This document shows positions 38,801 to 47,753 of a stretch of 64,000 nt of DNA, piece after piece (position 1 is the stretch's first letter; the number at the start of each line of letters is the position of its first letter). Origin of the DNA: Watersipora subatra (Eukaryota; Bryozoa; Gymnolaemata; Cheilostomatida; Watersiporidae); the NCBI RefSeq assembly GCF_963576615.1, contig NC_088711.1:5270001-5334000 (forward strand), in the 5' to 3' direction. The position numbers were made by a program, and so were the translations under genes. Under the pieces are notes generated by a model. It saw nothing but the letters and a program-made list of their open reading frames with translations. It had not been told where the DNA came from and ran no database searches.

Positions 38801-40983
38801 CTTGTAATGGCCACTACAAAACTTGTAATGGCCACTACAAAACTTGTAATGGTCACTACGAAACTTGTAATGGCCACTACGAAACTTGTAATGGTCACTA
38901 CGAAACTTGTAATGGCCACTACGAAAGTTCTAATGGCCACTACGAAACTTGTAATGGCCACTACGAAACTTCTAATGGCCACCACGAAACTTGTAATGGC
39001 CACTACGAAACTTCTAATGGCCACTACGAAAGTTCTAATGGCCACTACGAAACTCCTAATGGCCACTACGAAACTTCTAATGGCCACTACGAAACTTGTA
39101 ATGGCCACTACGAAACTTGTAATGGCCACCACGAAACTTGTAATGGCCACTACGAAACTTGTAATGGCCACTACGAAACTTGTAATGGCCACTACGAAAC
39201 TTGTAATGGCCACTACGAAACTTGTAATGGCCACCACGAAACTTCTAATGGCCGCTACGAAACTTCTAACGGCCGCTACGAAACTTCTAACGGCCGCTAC
39301 GAAACTTCTAATGGCCACTACGAAACTCCTAATGGTCACTACGAAACTCCTAATGGCCACTACGAAACTTGTAATGGCCACTACGAAACTCCTAATGGCC
39401 ACTACGAAACTTGTAATGGTCACTACGAAACTTGTAATGGCCACCACGAAACTTCTAATGGCCGCTACGAAACTTCTAACGGCCGCTACGAAACTTCTAA
39501 CGGCCGCTACGAAACTTCTAATGGCCACCACGAAACTTCTAATGGCCACCACGAAACTTGTAATGGCCACTACGAAACTTGTAATGGCCACTACGAAACT
39601 TGTAATGGCCACCACAAAACTTGTAATGGCCACTACGAAACTTGTAATGGCCACTACGAAACTTGTAATGGCCACTACGAAACTTCTAATGGCCACTACG
39701 AAACTTGTAATGGCCACCACGAAACTTCTAATGGCCGCTACGAAACTTCTAACGGCCACCACGAAACTTCTAATGGCCACTACGAAACTTGTAATGGCCA
39801 CCACGAAACTTGTAATGGCCACTACGAAACTTGTAATGGCCACTACAAAACTTCTAATGGCCGCTACGAAACTTCTAATGGCCACTACGAAACTTCTAAT
39901 GGCCACTACGAAACTTGTAATGGCCACTACGAAACTTCTAATGGCCACTACGAAACTTTGAAATATAAAAACCTAAATCTAACGAAGCAGTAGCAAAAAA
40001 TTCAAGTTCTGTCAGACTCCATTGAATTCTTTTATAACAGAAAATCATAGCAGTTTTTTATTTACTGAAACCAAAAAAATCATTTGACAAAAGAAACTTA
40101 AAAACTACAAAACTCATTCAAATACTGAAGCTATGTGGACTCATTTCAGTTTCACTGGAAGTCTATTTGTTTTATATTTTATGGGCATCATATAAAGGTT
40201 ATAACCTTGACACATTTTAGCAACGCTCTGATTGTGCATATATTAAAAATTGACTTTTTAAAACGAGCATGATAAAACACGCAAAATGACCTCCATTTTA
40301 CGTGTCTAAGTATTTAGACCGAATTTTGACTGTTACCGTGAACAACCTGATTACACCTAAACACTGAGAATGGCAGGAATAATAATTTAGTAATTACATT
40401 GGGTTTTGTGCTGGCCAGAGATAAGGTGACTGGCAAGGGGTGCTGTATAACCAAGGCACTGCAAAACGGAGTTGAGAAAGCAGGTATTGCCGAGATTTGT
40501 AAACCCTCCACCAACCCTTCTGGGTGCTGACCAGGCCAGTTGGACTTCATCAGGCGAGTACAGAACAATTCTAGGAGTTGGTAATCCATCACTCTTCTGT
40601 TTCTTGCTATCTTTTTGTCCAGCACTAGAATTGTCAGTCTTCCCCACATCTACAATGTTATGATTGGTTAAATATTGCACCAGGTACCGAGTAAAACAGA
40701 AATAGGTAACTAAACAAATGTTCGGAGTTTTCTCACCGGAACTTTCCCTTTTGAAGTTTTGTGTTAAACAGATATATTTATCCTTGAGGTTCTGCAACAT
40801 GCTGTTGGCATCCTTTTCTGCTTTGACAAAGGTAATCGTGGCCTTTTCCAGAAGAGCCCTTTTAGCTGATGATGTAACAACACTGCTGACATCTTTTGTA
40901 CCTGCCACACTTTTCTTGCTCGCTGCCAAAGACTTAGTTAGACTGTCGGCTATGCAGTCTTGTAGTCCGTTTGCAGCAGGCAT
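23846..40983 (-). CDS. USP36: USP36/USP42-type ubiquitin carboxyl-terminal hydrolase
   Basis: Fifteen coding exons, each with GT-AG borders and matching phase: 40983-40737, 40649-40398, 36961-36851, 35719-35614, 34765-34627, 34432-34350, 33116-32945, 31636-31511, 31330-31192, 30746-30175, 29413-29333, 27717-26835, 26388-26233, 25887-25769, 23968-23846. Total 3309 nt, about 1102 residues, close to the family length. The catalytic domain spans about 131-433: Cys box NLGNTCFLN (Cys ~139), zinc CX2C pairs KCMQCK and [19 protein letters not shown], His box NSGHYYCY (His ~393) and CMNDSH. A 10-residue repeat region follows in exon 10, then lysine-rich nucleolar-type stretches ([12 protein letters not shown]) and a conserved tail (WDG motifs, [18 protein letters not shown]). 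USP36 removes ubiquitin from nucleolar proteins and histones. The start ATG is on an exon with an acceptor at 41001, so the 5' UTR is spliced. Confidence 0.93.
24758..25428. repeat. 35-bp minisatellite resembling a transposon terminus
   Basis: About nineteen copies of a 35-bp unit, acagtcatacctcgacatac followed by aaacactaacaaagt, in the last USP intron. The core CAGTCATACCTCGACATACGAA resembles the terminal inverted repeats of Tigger/pogo elements. Copies differ at only a few positions. Confidence 0.93.
25546..25620. repeat. ~17-bp tandem repeat
   Basis: Four to five copies of acttgtatgtagaggt in the last intron of the USP gene. Confidence 0.8.
26629..26752. repeat. 32-bp minisatellite with palindromic core
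   Basis: Four copies of catgacagaactcaccaggt followed by gagctctagcta. Each contains the palindrome CTCACCAGGTGAG. It is intronic, starting about 240 bp downstream of exon 26388-26233's acceptor on the plus map. Confidence 0.88.
27836..27955. repeat. 32-bp tandem repeat in USP intron
   Basis: About four copies of tgcctgtgtattgctgaaaa followed by atgcactatcat. Confidence 0.85.
28432..28570. repeat. 18-bp minisatellite in USP intron
   Basis: About eight copies of gagtaggcaattgcaaga in the intron 27718-29332. The minus-strand frame reading LQLPTL repeats is an artefact of the array. Confidence 0.92.
29915..29945. repeat. CA-rich microsatellite
   Basis: Interrupted cacacgcacacac repeats within a USP gene intron. 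Confidence 0.85.
30200..30640 (-). repeat. Coding 30-bp minisatellite inside USP exon 10
   Basis: About thirteen copies of a 30-bp unit translate in the USP frame as [10 protein letters not shown] and the variants [10 protein letters not shown] and [10 protein letters not shown]. It stays in frame along its length, and one copy carries a single extra codon. It sits after the catalytic domain in what should be a disordered linker rich in Pro, Ser, Thr and Lys. Flanking exon ends are phase-consistent with exons 9 and 11, so this array is translated. Confidence 0.85.
32116..32153. repeat. 16-bp-arm hairpin in USP intron
   Basis: tagctcataattaaaa pairs perfectly with ttttaattatgagcta across a six-base loop. 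Confidence 0.85.
34829..35336. repeat. 46-bp minisatellite in USP intron
   Basis: Eleven copies of gatagaccttagctgggtta followed by ggcccttaggtcgactggatggaatg. It lies between the exons at 34765 and 35614. Confidence 0.93.
35864..36656 (+). pseudogene. Tigger/pogo-type transposon remnant
   Basis: Frame 35983-36342 (+) encodes 119 residues matching the start of a Tigger/jerky-type DDE transposase domain ([12 protein letters not shown], then RTKLPSL and RIDESG). The surrounding 0.8 kb has related ends: TTTCAGCATACAAGTCGACC on the left, and on the right the complement of AAATTTCGGCGTATAAGTCA. Those read as diverged terminal inverted repeats. The fragment lacks the DNA-binding N-terminus and most of the catalytic domain, so it is an internally deleted, inactive copy. 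It lies in a USP intron, opposite in direction to the host gene. Confidence 0.7.
37338..37350. repeat. TA microsatellite
   Basis: Short (TA)n tract in the USP intron between the exons at 36961 and 40398. Confidence 0.8.
37844..37963. mobile_element. hAT-type MITE nested in the pogo-like element
   Basis: A 120-bp near-palindrome with arms of about 53 bp starting CACGGGTTAGCCGGGTCACG. It is flanked by a perfect 8-bp direct repeat ATGAATAG (37836-37843 and 37964-37971). The 8-bp duplication is typical of hAT transposition. It interrupts the 37522-38632 element and is therefore younger. Confidence 0.85.
37974..38009. repeat. Perfect 15-bp-arm hairpin
   Basis: ttccgacgttgattc pairs perfectly with gaatcaacgtcggaa over a 6-base loop. 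It starts 3 bp after the MITE's right-hand duplication. Confidence 0.85.
38718..39958. repeat. 21-bp minisatellite, about 59 copies
   Basis: Unit taatggccactacgaaacttg with recurring variants (cttct, ccacc, ccgctac, aaaac). Because 21 is a multiple of three and the unit lacks stops in several frames, open frames of 420-440 codons appear on both strands (NGHYETC heptads on plus, SFVVAIT heptads on minus). The array lies inside a USP intron, so these frames are not considered genes. Higher-order blocks are visible: a ccgctacgaaacttctaacgg run recurs at about 39247-39320, 39457-39530 and 39730-39770. Confidence 0.95.
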
Positions 40984-41142
40984 TGCATCTAGTTTCTTAT
41001 GCTGCAATGAAACAAAATAGCTTACTATGTAATACTGATAGTCGGTTGCCTTCAGTTCTAGAAGTCATTAATACGAAGCCTTAAACATGAGTGGTTGAAA
41101 AGTTTAAAAAAGTTCCTTTGCAGATAGCTTACTATTATTTAA

Positions 41143-42021
41143 AGGTTGACTTGCAACAAAATTCACATTACAGTTATTTGATATCAAAAGATCCACCATG
41201 TCTTACTCTGTTGTGTTGTAGGTGCCAAATATGTGGAAATGTGATTGCAAGCTCTTAAAAGCTCAAAAACGAACAGTTAATCGCAGCCACACGAGACCGC
41301 CGTAGTTTGGATTCGCTTTCCAAAACGGCTAAAATGTGACGTAGTTGTGGTAGATGGTTTCTGTTTACACTTTCATGCAACCTTATTCATCGAAATATTT
41401 TCACAAATATACTTCACGCATTCAATAAAACTATGTCTACTGTTCTTACGCGTCTGTTTTATCAACATTGTAATGCTGTCACTTTTAGCACTGATATCTT
41501 ATAACTTACCGTAAAAAATCGTTAAACTTTTTAACCTTAGCTCGAAGGAGTACATATCATTGTCTGATAATCATGACGAGCCTGTTGGTCACCTGTGATA
41601 ATCGAAAAGTGCTGCAAAAATTATTTGCAAATTATTGGGTCACATGATCAGATTACGACTTGACGATTGAATAATGCCGAAACAAAACTGTAAAGTAGCG
41701 AGCATCTATATTTGATACGGGGTCTTCGGTGAAACTCGAAGTGTTTGTCATAAACTAGTACTACAATAAGTTTTATATTGAGCTTTGTATTGGCCTTTGA
41801 ATTCACGTAAGAACATACGTGACAAGACGATAACCAAATTTCGTGGCTACGTCATCGAAATAAAGAGATTCCAATCTACGGCGGCTTTCGTTTTGGAGCT
41901 TTTAAGAGCTTGTAATCACATTTTCACATATTTGGCACTTACAACACAACAGAGTAAGACATGGTGAATCTTTTGATACCAAATAACTGTATATAATGTG
42001 AATTTTGTTGCAAGTCATCCT
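41143..42021. mobile_element. TTAA-flanked fold-back transposon (Kolobok/piggyBac-like)
   Basis: Long inverted arms of about 200 bp: left AGGTTGACTTGCAACAAAAT, right the complement of AGGATGACTTGCAACAAAAT, each next to TTAA (41139-41142 and 42022-42025). The arms also share accatgtcttactctgttgt and agctcttaaaagctc. The 879-bp element has no transposase frame. The TTAA duplication fits Kolobok or piggyBac; the AGG end argues more for a Kolobok-type MITE. It lies about 140 bp upstream of the USP exon that holds the start codon, probably in a 5' UTR intron. Confidence 0.75.
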
Positions 42022-42025
42022 TTAA

Positions 42026-43643
42026 GTTTTAAAATTAAGTCCAACATTTACCACGACTGTTTCCAAATATGTAATTAGTATTGCTCAAGGACAGCAAGCT
42101 GACAGACTTATCTAGAAACAACTGTTGTTACAGCTTTCATAATCATTTCTCCTAATATGTTGCAAAAGCACGTAGTATAATACAGCATTGTATAAAAACA
42201 CACAGCAGGTTGTCAATAAACATAGCTGTCACAATGTAATGTAGTACTACCTTAAAATAATTTAGACCTACATAGCACATGATTGTCAAGAGCTTAGATC
42301 AACAGCTGGTTCAATATTTTTTCCTCGATTTTGCAGCACACTCAATCGTGGTTAGATTGGTCATTAGCCCATCTGTTTTAGATGCTGATGTGAATCCAGC
42401 ATTTCATTAATTAAGGCCTCATTAATTAGCAATTTGACAGATTTCGTTAGTTTGCTGGACAAATTAAATTCAGCTCTGTAATATAATGAATTGATAATTG
42501 TAATGTTTAACAATAAATTACTTTAGTAATAAGGCCTGTCAATGGATTAGCAAGGGAACTTATGTTTGCACAGCAAGAAACGTACTTACTGGAAATTGCA
42601 TGTGTTATACGTTTGGTAAGTTAGTGCAGTCGATTTTGCCGAACCTGATAGCTATCATCTGATTTTGTAAAGAAACTGTAACAAGCTAATCGTTGACTAG
42701 TAATGCACGTGTTTGTGTTGTCAATTACAGTTATGAAAACCATGAGACGCTGGCAGTAATCCTGAAAAAATAACCAACCGTCGTTTAAAGCAAGGCAGAC
42801 AATAAAAACAATCAGGAGCCCTTAATAATGTAAAAACAATCGTATATATCATTCGTTGTCATAAAAAAGTTACTAATGATGAAGCCTCAATAAGTGCAGC
42901 CCTGTTAGTATCAGTATGAACGCTCCGTCTCTCATTTGCTAATTAAGTAATGGTTTTCTTATTTACCGTCAATCATTAATGACAGATTCCAATACTCCAT
43001 ACACCGCTTCTTAGTTCAGCTGTCACGGCACTGAAACAAAACACTGCATTAAGAGACTGCATTAATAAGATGGCACGGTATTGGTTCGTAGAGCAATACC
43101 TAGCTCGCCATGCGTATTTGAATAGAACATGGGACACAACTGGACTTCCGTAGCAAGAACAGTATAGGCGTAACCATCGCCAATAGGAGTATTAGACTAG
43201 ATCGATAATAAAAAAGACAGAAACTGCGACCGCGTCTATACAAACCAAAACGAAGCCAATCAGAGCGCTGGTTAAAACATAGAGTTATCACGAGTCAGAG
43301 AACATTATTAGGCATAAATATGTAAAGTTTACGTAGTATATCGACGAAGCAGCTGATTTTCTGCCGCTTTGTAAACATCGACCATGTGGCCCATCATGTG
43401 GACCATTGATATAGGTATACCGACGAGCTTTTAGAAGTCCGATACATATACAGTAGGTCTACAGTATAACATTAGCAGTAGATGAATAATCGATGATGCA
43501 TCGGCAACCAAATGTTTTAATACATAACTTGGAGTTGGACGGTAGTGCAACTAACTTTAGGGTTACATTTAATGTCTACGAACAGCTATAAGAGAGGATG
43601 TGCGTAGATAGCAAATAACACATACATCGCTAAACATGATAGC
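42026..43643. other. Upstream region of the USP gene, no gene seen
   Basis: No coding exon is recognised. The untranslated first exon and promoter of the USP gene should lie here or within or next to the fold-back element, but no core promoter could be chosen with confidence. The frame at 43100-43291 (-) shows no domain. Confidence 0.45.
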
Positions 43644-43850
43644 TTGGTACCCAGGCCTGCCAACCCAAAAGTGGGGCAATGCTTGAGATTTGGTTTTGGG
43701 GCAATTGATGTATCAATGATAGTATATATAAAATTGTGTAAATTGGGGCAAAAATCTCACGCATTTCTCACGCACTTTCATTTTTTCTTTGGGGTGATTG
43801 CGTGAGTCTCACGCCCAATGCGTGAGAGTTGGCAGGTATGCTGGTACCAA
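43644..43850. mobile_element. Short inverted-repeat element (MITE), CTCACGC-rich
   Basis: Ends TTGGTACCCAGGCCTGCCAA and the complement of TTGGTACCAGCATACCTGCC form imperfect terminal inverted repeats about 207 bp apart. The interior contains gcgtgagtctcacgcccaat-type inverted motifs. No coding capacity. Confidence 0.6.
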
Positions 43851-43919
43851 TATGTCTGACAGGAAACCAGGTTATAGGGATAATACTACATCCTCTTTTT
43901 CCAGCTGATCCATATTTGA

Positions 43920-44609
43920 GTTGGCAGATCTAGTCCTTAAGATTTATGGATGTCCTTCAGACCCGTATGGGATGCGCAGATGTTGGAGATGGAGTGGTGT
44001 AGCAGCATAGCCATCAGTATCGGTAATTCTGCCAGGCTCTGCAACAATGATAGCAGGCTGGTTATATCGGTATGGCTGGTTTTCAGTTCACCCATTATAG
44101 GACTGGAGTGCAACATTGCCGTAAACTACATCAGTAGTCCCTCGGTCAGGCAAATACAAAGTGTCTGGGGTTTAGCTCGGGTAGATCTTTAGCATGGGGT
44201 CACTGATCATGCATTAAGCAGTTTGGCTGTTGACAGGTCTTTTTGCAGCTGACCACCTGAATGTAGTTAGGTAAAATAGGTATCAGATGTTGGGGAAGCC
44301 ATTGTCGAATGGTGCCACATGGCAATTGAGCAACATGTGGTTAATGTCCTTGGATTTGTTCAATAAACCTTTTATGGTTTAAACTGCTCATTCAGCTTCA
44401 CTGTTTGCGTTTGATTATTTTGATGAAAACGTTACGAGTGTGGTCCATTTTTGTCTAAAATTTGTGGTCCATCATCCGATACAAAATTAAACAGCCAGGT
44501 GTTGTGAAGAATTTGGTCAGATCACTTATGAAAGCTTTTGATGTTGGCTCTTCCATCTTTGTTACCTCAATCCATCTAGCAAAATGGTTGAAAAATTTTA
44601 GGAGGATAC
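43920..44609 (-). pseudogene. Gypsy integrase remnant, downstream half
   Basis: Minus-strand translation across several frames shows an integrase core (HFARWIEVTKMEEPTSKA, then a DDGPQF-like site with frame breaks). A C-terminal region with NHMLLNCHVAPF- and DLPELNPRHFV-like stretches follows, containing multiple stops. This is the distal part of the older minus-strand Gypsy copy. It is separated from the rest at 48386 by the plus-strand LTR element. The start of this piece and the sequence at 48386 share GATAC. Confidence 0.75.
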
Positions 44610-44844
44610 TGTTGTATATGCAGGTGTCTCTTGTGCGTCTGACTATGTTGCAGGAACTTGGGCTAAGAAAGCCAGATAGGCTTTGGGAGACAAAGCCTCT
44701 CACACAGGCTTGCAGGATTATGTAGCTTTCTCAACTTATTGATAAAGCTGAGGAATAGCTGACTAGATATGGAGGAGGGTATATAAGGGGGCGTTCTTCT
44801 TCCTGCTACAGGGGAGTGAAGTTGTGGTGAGTAAATACACAACA
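44610..44844 (+). repeat. 5' LTR
   Basis: 235 bp, TGTTG...CAACA. It matches the 3' LTR over its full length with scattered substitutions. Confidence 0.92.
44780..44787 (+). promoter_or_regulatory. TATA box in the 5' LTR
   Basis: TATATAAG lies before a G-rich stretch, about 60 bp before the LTR end, a plausible U3/R promoter. The 3' LTR has TGTATAAG at the equivalent place, so the motif differs between the two copies. Confidence 0.5.
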
Positions 44845-44857
44845 TGGCGTCGTAGGC
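44845..44857 (+). promoter_or_regulatory. Primer-binding site
   Basis: TGGCGTCGTAGGC begins immediately after the 5' LTR. TGG complements a tRNA CCA end. The tRNA species was not identified. Confidence 0.6.
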
Positions 44858-44879
44858 AAACTTGGTTTGCGGAGGACAG

Positions 44880-45025
44880 CGATAGTGTTGCCAGTGTTTA
44901 GTGCTCAAATTGTCGCATGGACATTTGAGAGTGTTGTAAGGAGAAGAATACAGTGTTAAGTGTTCAGTGCTCAAATCGTCACGTGGACATTCGAAAGTAG
45001 TGTAAGGAGAAGTGATAGTGTTCAG
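44880..45025. repeat. Two-copy repeat in the LTR element leader
   Basis: A block of about 65-70 bp (tgttcagtgctcaaat, tggacatt, gtgtaaggagaag) occurs twice between the primer-binding site and gag. Confidence 0.7.
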
Positions 45026-45133
45026 TGATTTTGCTACAGGATTAATTACCTATTCGCTTCAGGAAGAGCTAGGGTAAGTGTTTTGATTACTTTTGTGCAG
45101 TAATCGAGATAGCGGCCTTCGTTATTTTTAACG

Positions 45134-45778
45134 ATGGCCGCATTCAGGTTTAATGTCAATGACTTTCCCAGGTTAGTTACTAACTTTAGTGATGCAGCTA
45201 ATTCTTACAAGTCTTGGCTGTCAGAATTTAATTTATGTGTAAAAGTTACCACTCTACAAATGGGTAAGGCTGAAGGAGGTCAGGTTAACTTTAGCGGTCG
45301 CATTAAACTGCTTGCACTTTTGAGTGCTATAGGTAAGGACGGCTGTGAAGCTTTACAGTCTGTAGGATTCAGTTTAGAATCTCATGATTCTACTTATGAG
45401 CAGGCCATAGATCGTCTAAATAGAATTTATGGTGGAGAGGAAACAATATATGTTAAGGTTTTGAAATTCGTTACTTGTTTTCAAACATGTGACTAAAATG
45501 AAAGGGATTATATGTTAAGGGTTGAGAAACTCAGCAGGAATTCAAACTTTGATGTTGATGATAACAGGAAAGATTTTGCTTTTGCGATAGCTGTTAATGG
45601 ACTCGGAGAGTCAACGCTACATAGGCAGCTGATGCAGGAAAGGGATTTAGATTGGGCAAGGTTATCTGACACTCTAAGAGCTAGACAACTTGCTCGTGAT
45701 TCAGAAGCAGTACTTAAAGATGCCAAGACTAAAGCTAGTGGTACTAAAGGTTTCAGAAGTAGCGGCCATTGTTTCTAG
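45134..45778 (+). pseudogene. Broken gag of the LTR element
   Basis: An ATG at 45134 opens 120 codons of gag-like sequence (MAAFRFNVNDFPRL at the start) ending in TAA at 45494-45496. The same frame resumes at once and stays open to TAG at 45776-45778, with a charged helical region (ERDLDWARLSDTLRARQLAR). A single premature stop therefore splits capsid. Sequence from 45779 to about 45970 has stops in the relevant frames, so the join to the downstream nucleocapsid is also frame-disrupted. Confidence 0.75.
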
Positions 45779-45971
45779 GCAATCTAAAAATAAAACTAGA
45801 AGCATTAGTCATTACTATAGTAAAGGTGCAGAAGTTCATAGAACTTCTTAGAAGGAATGCGAGGACCATTATGATAAAAGGTCTAAGAACATGTACCCCA
45901 AGTCTGGGTGTGAAACTTCAGGTAATAAGTCTACTAGGCATGAATGTAGAAGCCGACATACAAACTCTATT

Positions 45972-46670
45972 TGATCTTTTAGGTATTCTAGTGCTGATAG
46001 ACATAATTGGCGCACTAGGTCTCAGGGTGAACTTTTACCAAGGAGTGATAAATGTTACAACTGTGGTAGTCGGCAGCACCAGCTTCGCAGTTGCCTTGAT
46101 GCTAAGTGCTTTGCTTGCAATAGGAAAGGCCATACTAGTATTGACTGTGCTAGGAATGGTTCTGAAGGCTCTCAGAAACAGGATCTTAACAGGTATCGCT
46201 ATGATAGGAGTAGCAGTAGCGGAAGTGACAGGAATATGGGCAGAGGTTCAAGTAGAGACAGGGACTACACATGTTCCCGTCATCTTAGTAGGAGTGTGAG
46301 GTTTTCTTCTTTTAGTCCTAAATGGCTAGATGATAAGATAGTCAGAACTTTAAAGGTAAATGATATGGCGGTTGATTTTGCGCTCGATACAGGTGCTGAA
46401 GTTTCAACAGTAACAGAACAAACAGCCAACAGGTTAGGTTTACAGTTAACAGCGCCATCAACTGTTTTGACTGCAGTAAATGGTTCTGAGTTAAAGGTAG
46501 TAGGCAAAGAGGAAGTTCAGTTAAAAAGTAGACACAGATCTATGGTCACTCAAGTTCATGTTATAAAAGGATTAAACAAAAACTTTTTGGGCATAAATGA
46601 GTTGAAGCAGCTGAAATTATTAGCTGTTTTAAATGCATTGTGTATGAAAGGTTTTAAGCCAGTTATATAG
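45972..46670 (+). pseudogene. Nucleocapsid zinc knuckles and retropepsin-type protease
   Basis: This open frame differs from gag's and has no stop from about 45972. It contains two CX2CX4HX4C zinc knuckles starting at 46053, then an Arg/Ser-rich linker. A retroviral-type aspartic protease follows with active-site motif DTGAEVSTV (around 46385) and the later LGINELKQLKL. It ends at TAG (46668-46670), and the next frame continues in phase after that TAG. The active-site motif looks intact, but expression would need a shift from the broken gag. Confidence 0.8.
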
Positions 46671-47753
46671 TTGCCTCCTAGACCTGTTACTGCTGGTGCA
46701 CGTTGGCACCTTTCAGATGATGGCAAGTTGCAAAACTTGACAAATATGTCTAATAGAAAAGATAAAAGTCCCGGAGATAGGAAGGCCAGGAAGCAAGGTC
46801 AACCAGGAAAATTATCAATGAGGGATGGTACCAGCTCAGAAAAAGCTGTTCCACAAACAAAGGTGCATGGTCGTAACACCAGCTACGCAGAGGCAGCTCA
46901 GGGTAAGCCACAACCTTGCCGGAATCAGGTGAGCAGTTTCTTTTATGAGGTTCAGTCTGGTTTTATGTCACATGAGGTTATCCTACAGTGTAAACATGTC
47001 TTTGCTGAACACTGGTCCCGGATAGAGGAGGAGTACAGGACGGCTATTGCGGCCGTAGAAGTTGACGAGCGCCAGTTCCAGCCGGAAATCGAGAATGACC
47101 GGGAATTCAAGGCTGCCTTGACAAACTTGGCTACCCTGAAAGACAAGGTTCTGAAGGACGCTAGACTGCCTGCTCCCCAGGCTAAGGTAAAATCACCTAC
47201 AGACAACCAGCTGTCTGTAGGTGACTTTACCTTAGCCTGGGGAGCAGGCAGTCTAGCGTCCTTCAGAACCTTGTCTTTCAGGGTAGCCAAGTTTGTCAAG
47301 GCAGCCTTGAATTCCCAAAAAGACACCTGCAGACAACCAGCTGTCTGTAGGAGGGGAGGCCCCTTTGGCTCCCCACACTCTCATCAGGGAGGTGCCGAAG
47401 AGAATGCTTTGTCAGTAACCAGTTCTAGCCAAAAGGCTAGTAAGGCTCAGTCAAAACCACCTACAGGCAACCAGCTGTCTGTCACCGGGGAGGCCCACTT
47501 GGCTCCCCACACCTCGAAACAGGGAAGTGTAGAGGTTCCTGTCTCGACAGTAACCTGTACTAGCCAAGAGGCTCGCCATGCCAAAACAGGCGGCATGGTA
47601 ACCCTGGGAAAGTCTTCTGGGGTTAAAGCGGTCGATAAGGCAGAGGCCCTGATGGAGGGTATGTCAGGCACTGAGGAGGTGTTTGGGATATACCCTATAT
47701 GTGATTCAGATGACTCGATGATGTCAGTTAAAGAAGGTAACCCTGATACGTAG
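46671..47753 (+). CDS. Unrecognised ORF3 in place of pol
   Basis: This frame of about 360 codons follows the protease TAG in the same phase and begins at a TTG, not an ATG, so it may be read only by stop readthrough or may be a relic. It has no polymerase, RNase H or integrase motif. The first third is basic and low-complexity (NRKDKSPGDRKARKQG). A middle segment is helical and acidic (EEYRTAIAAVEVDERQ). The rest is built on a recurring module, DNQLSVGGEAPLAPHT-like, seen three times, once out of phase. A long palindrome (47101-47316) sits in the middle. Function unknown; it may be a captured host sequence or an accessory protein. Confidence 0.55.
   Translation: MPPRPVTAGARWHLSDDGKLQNLTNMSNRKDKSPGDRKARKQGQPGKLSMRDGTSSEKAVPQTKVHGRNTSYAEAAQGKPQPCRNQVSSFFYEVQSGFMSHEVILQCKHVFAEHWSRIEEEYRTAIAAVEVDERQFQPEIENDREFKAALTNLATLKDKVLKDARLPAPQAKVKSPTDNQLSVGDFTLAWGAGSLASFRTLSFRVAKFVKAALNSQKDTCRQPAVCRRGGPFGSPHSHQGGAEENALSVTSSSQKASKAQSKPPTGNQLSVTGEAHLAPHTSKQGSVEVPVSTVTCTSQEARHAKTGGMVTLGKSSGVKAVDKAEALMEGMSGTEEVFGIYPICDSDDSMMSVKEGNPDT
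47101..47316. repeat. Near-perfect 216-bp palindrome in ORF3
   Basis: Arms of about 105 bp run from GGGAATTCAAGGCTGCCTTG to its exact complement, with one or two mismatches, around a ~6-base centre (aaccag). Both strands read the same peptide (EFKAALTNLATLKDK). The transcript could fold into a very long hairpin. Confidence 0.93.

Noticed and set aside
38662-39993. Open frames of 423-439 codons on both strands
   Set aside because: They are translations of a 21-bp tandem array inside a USP gene intron. Several frames are open only because the unit is a multiple of three without stops.
45769-46299. 176-codon hydrophobic frame in the LTR element
   Set aside because: The zinc knuckles and protease are read in another frame across this stretch. 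The hydrophobic frame is a shadow.
46952-47326. Minus-strand 124-codon frame in the LTR element
   Set aside because: It mirrors the plus-strand frame because of the palindrome and is not an independent gene.
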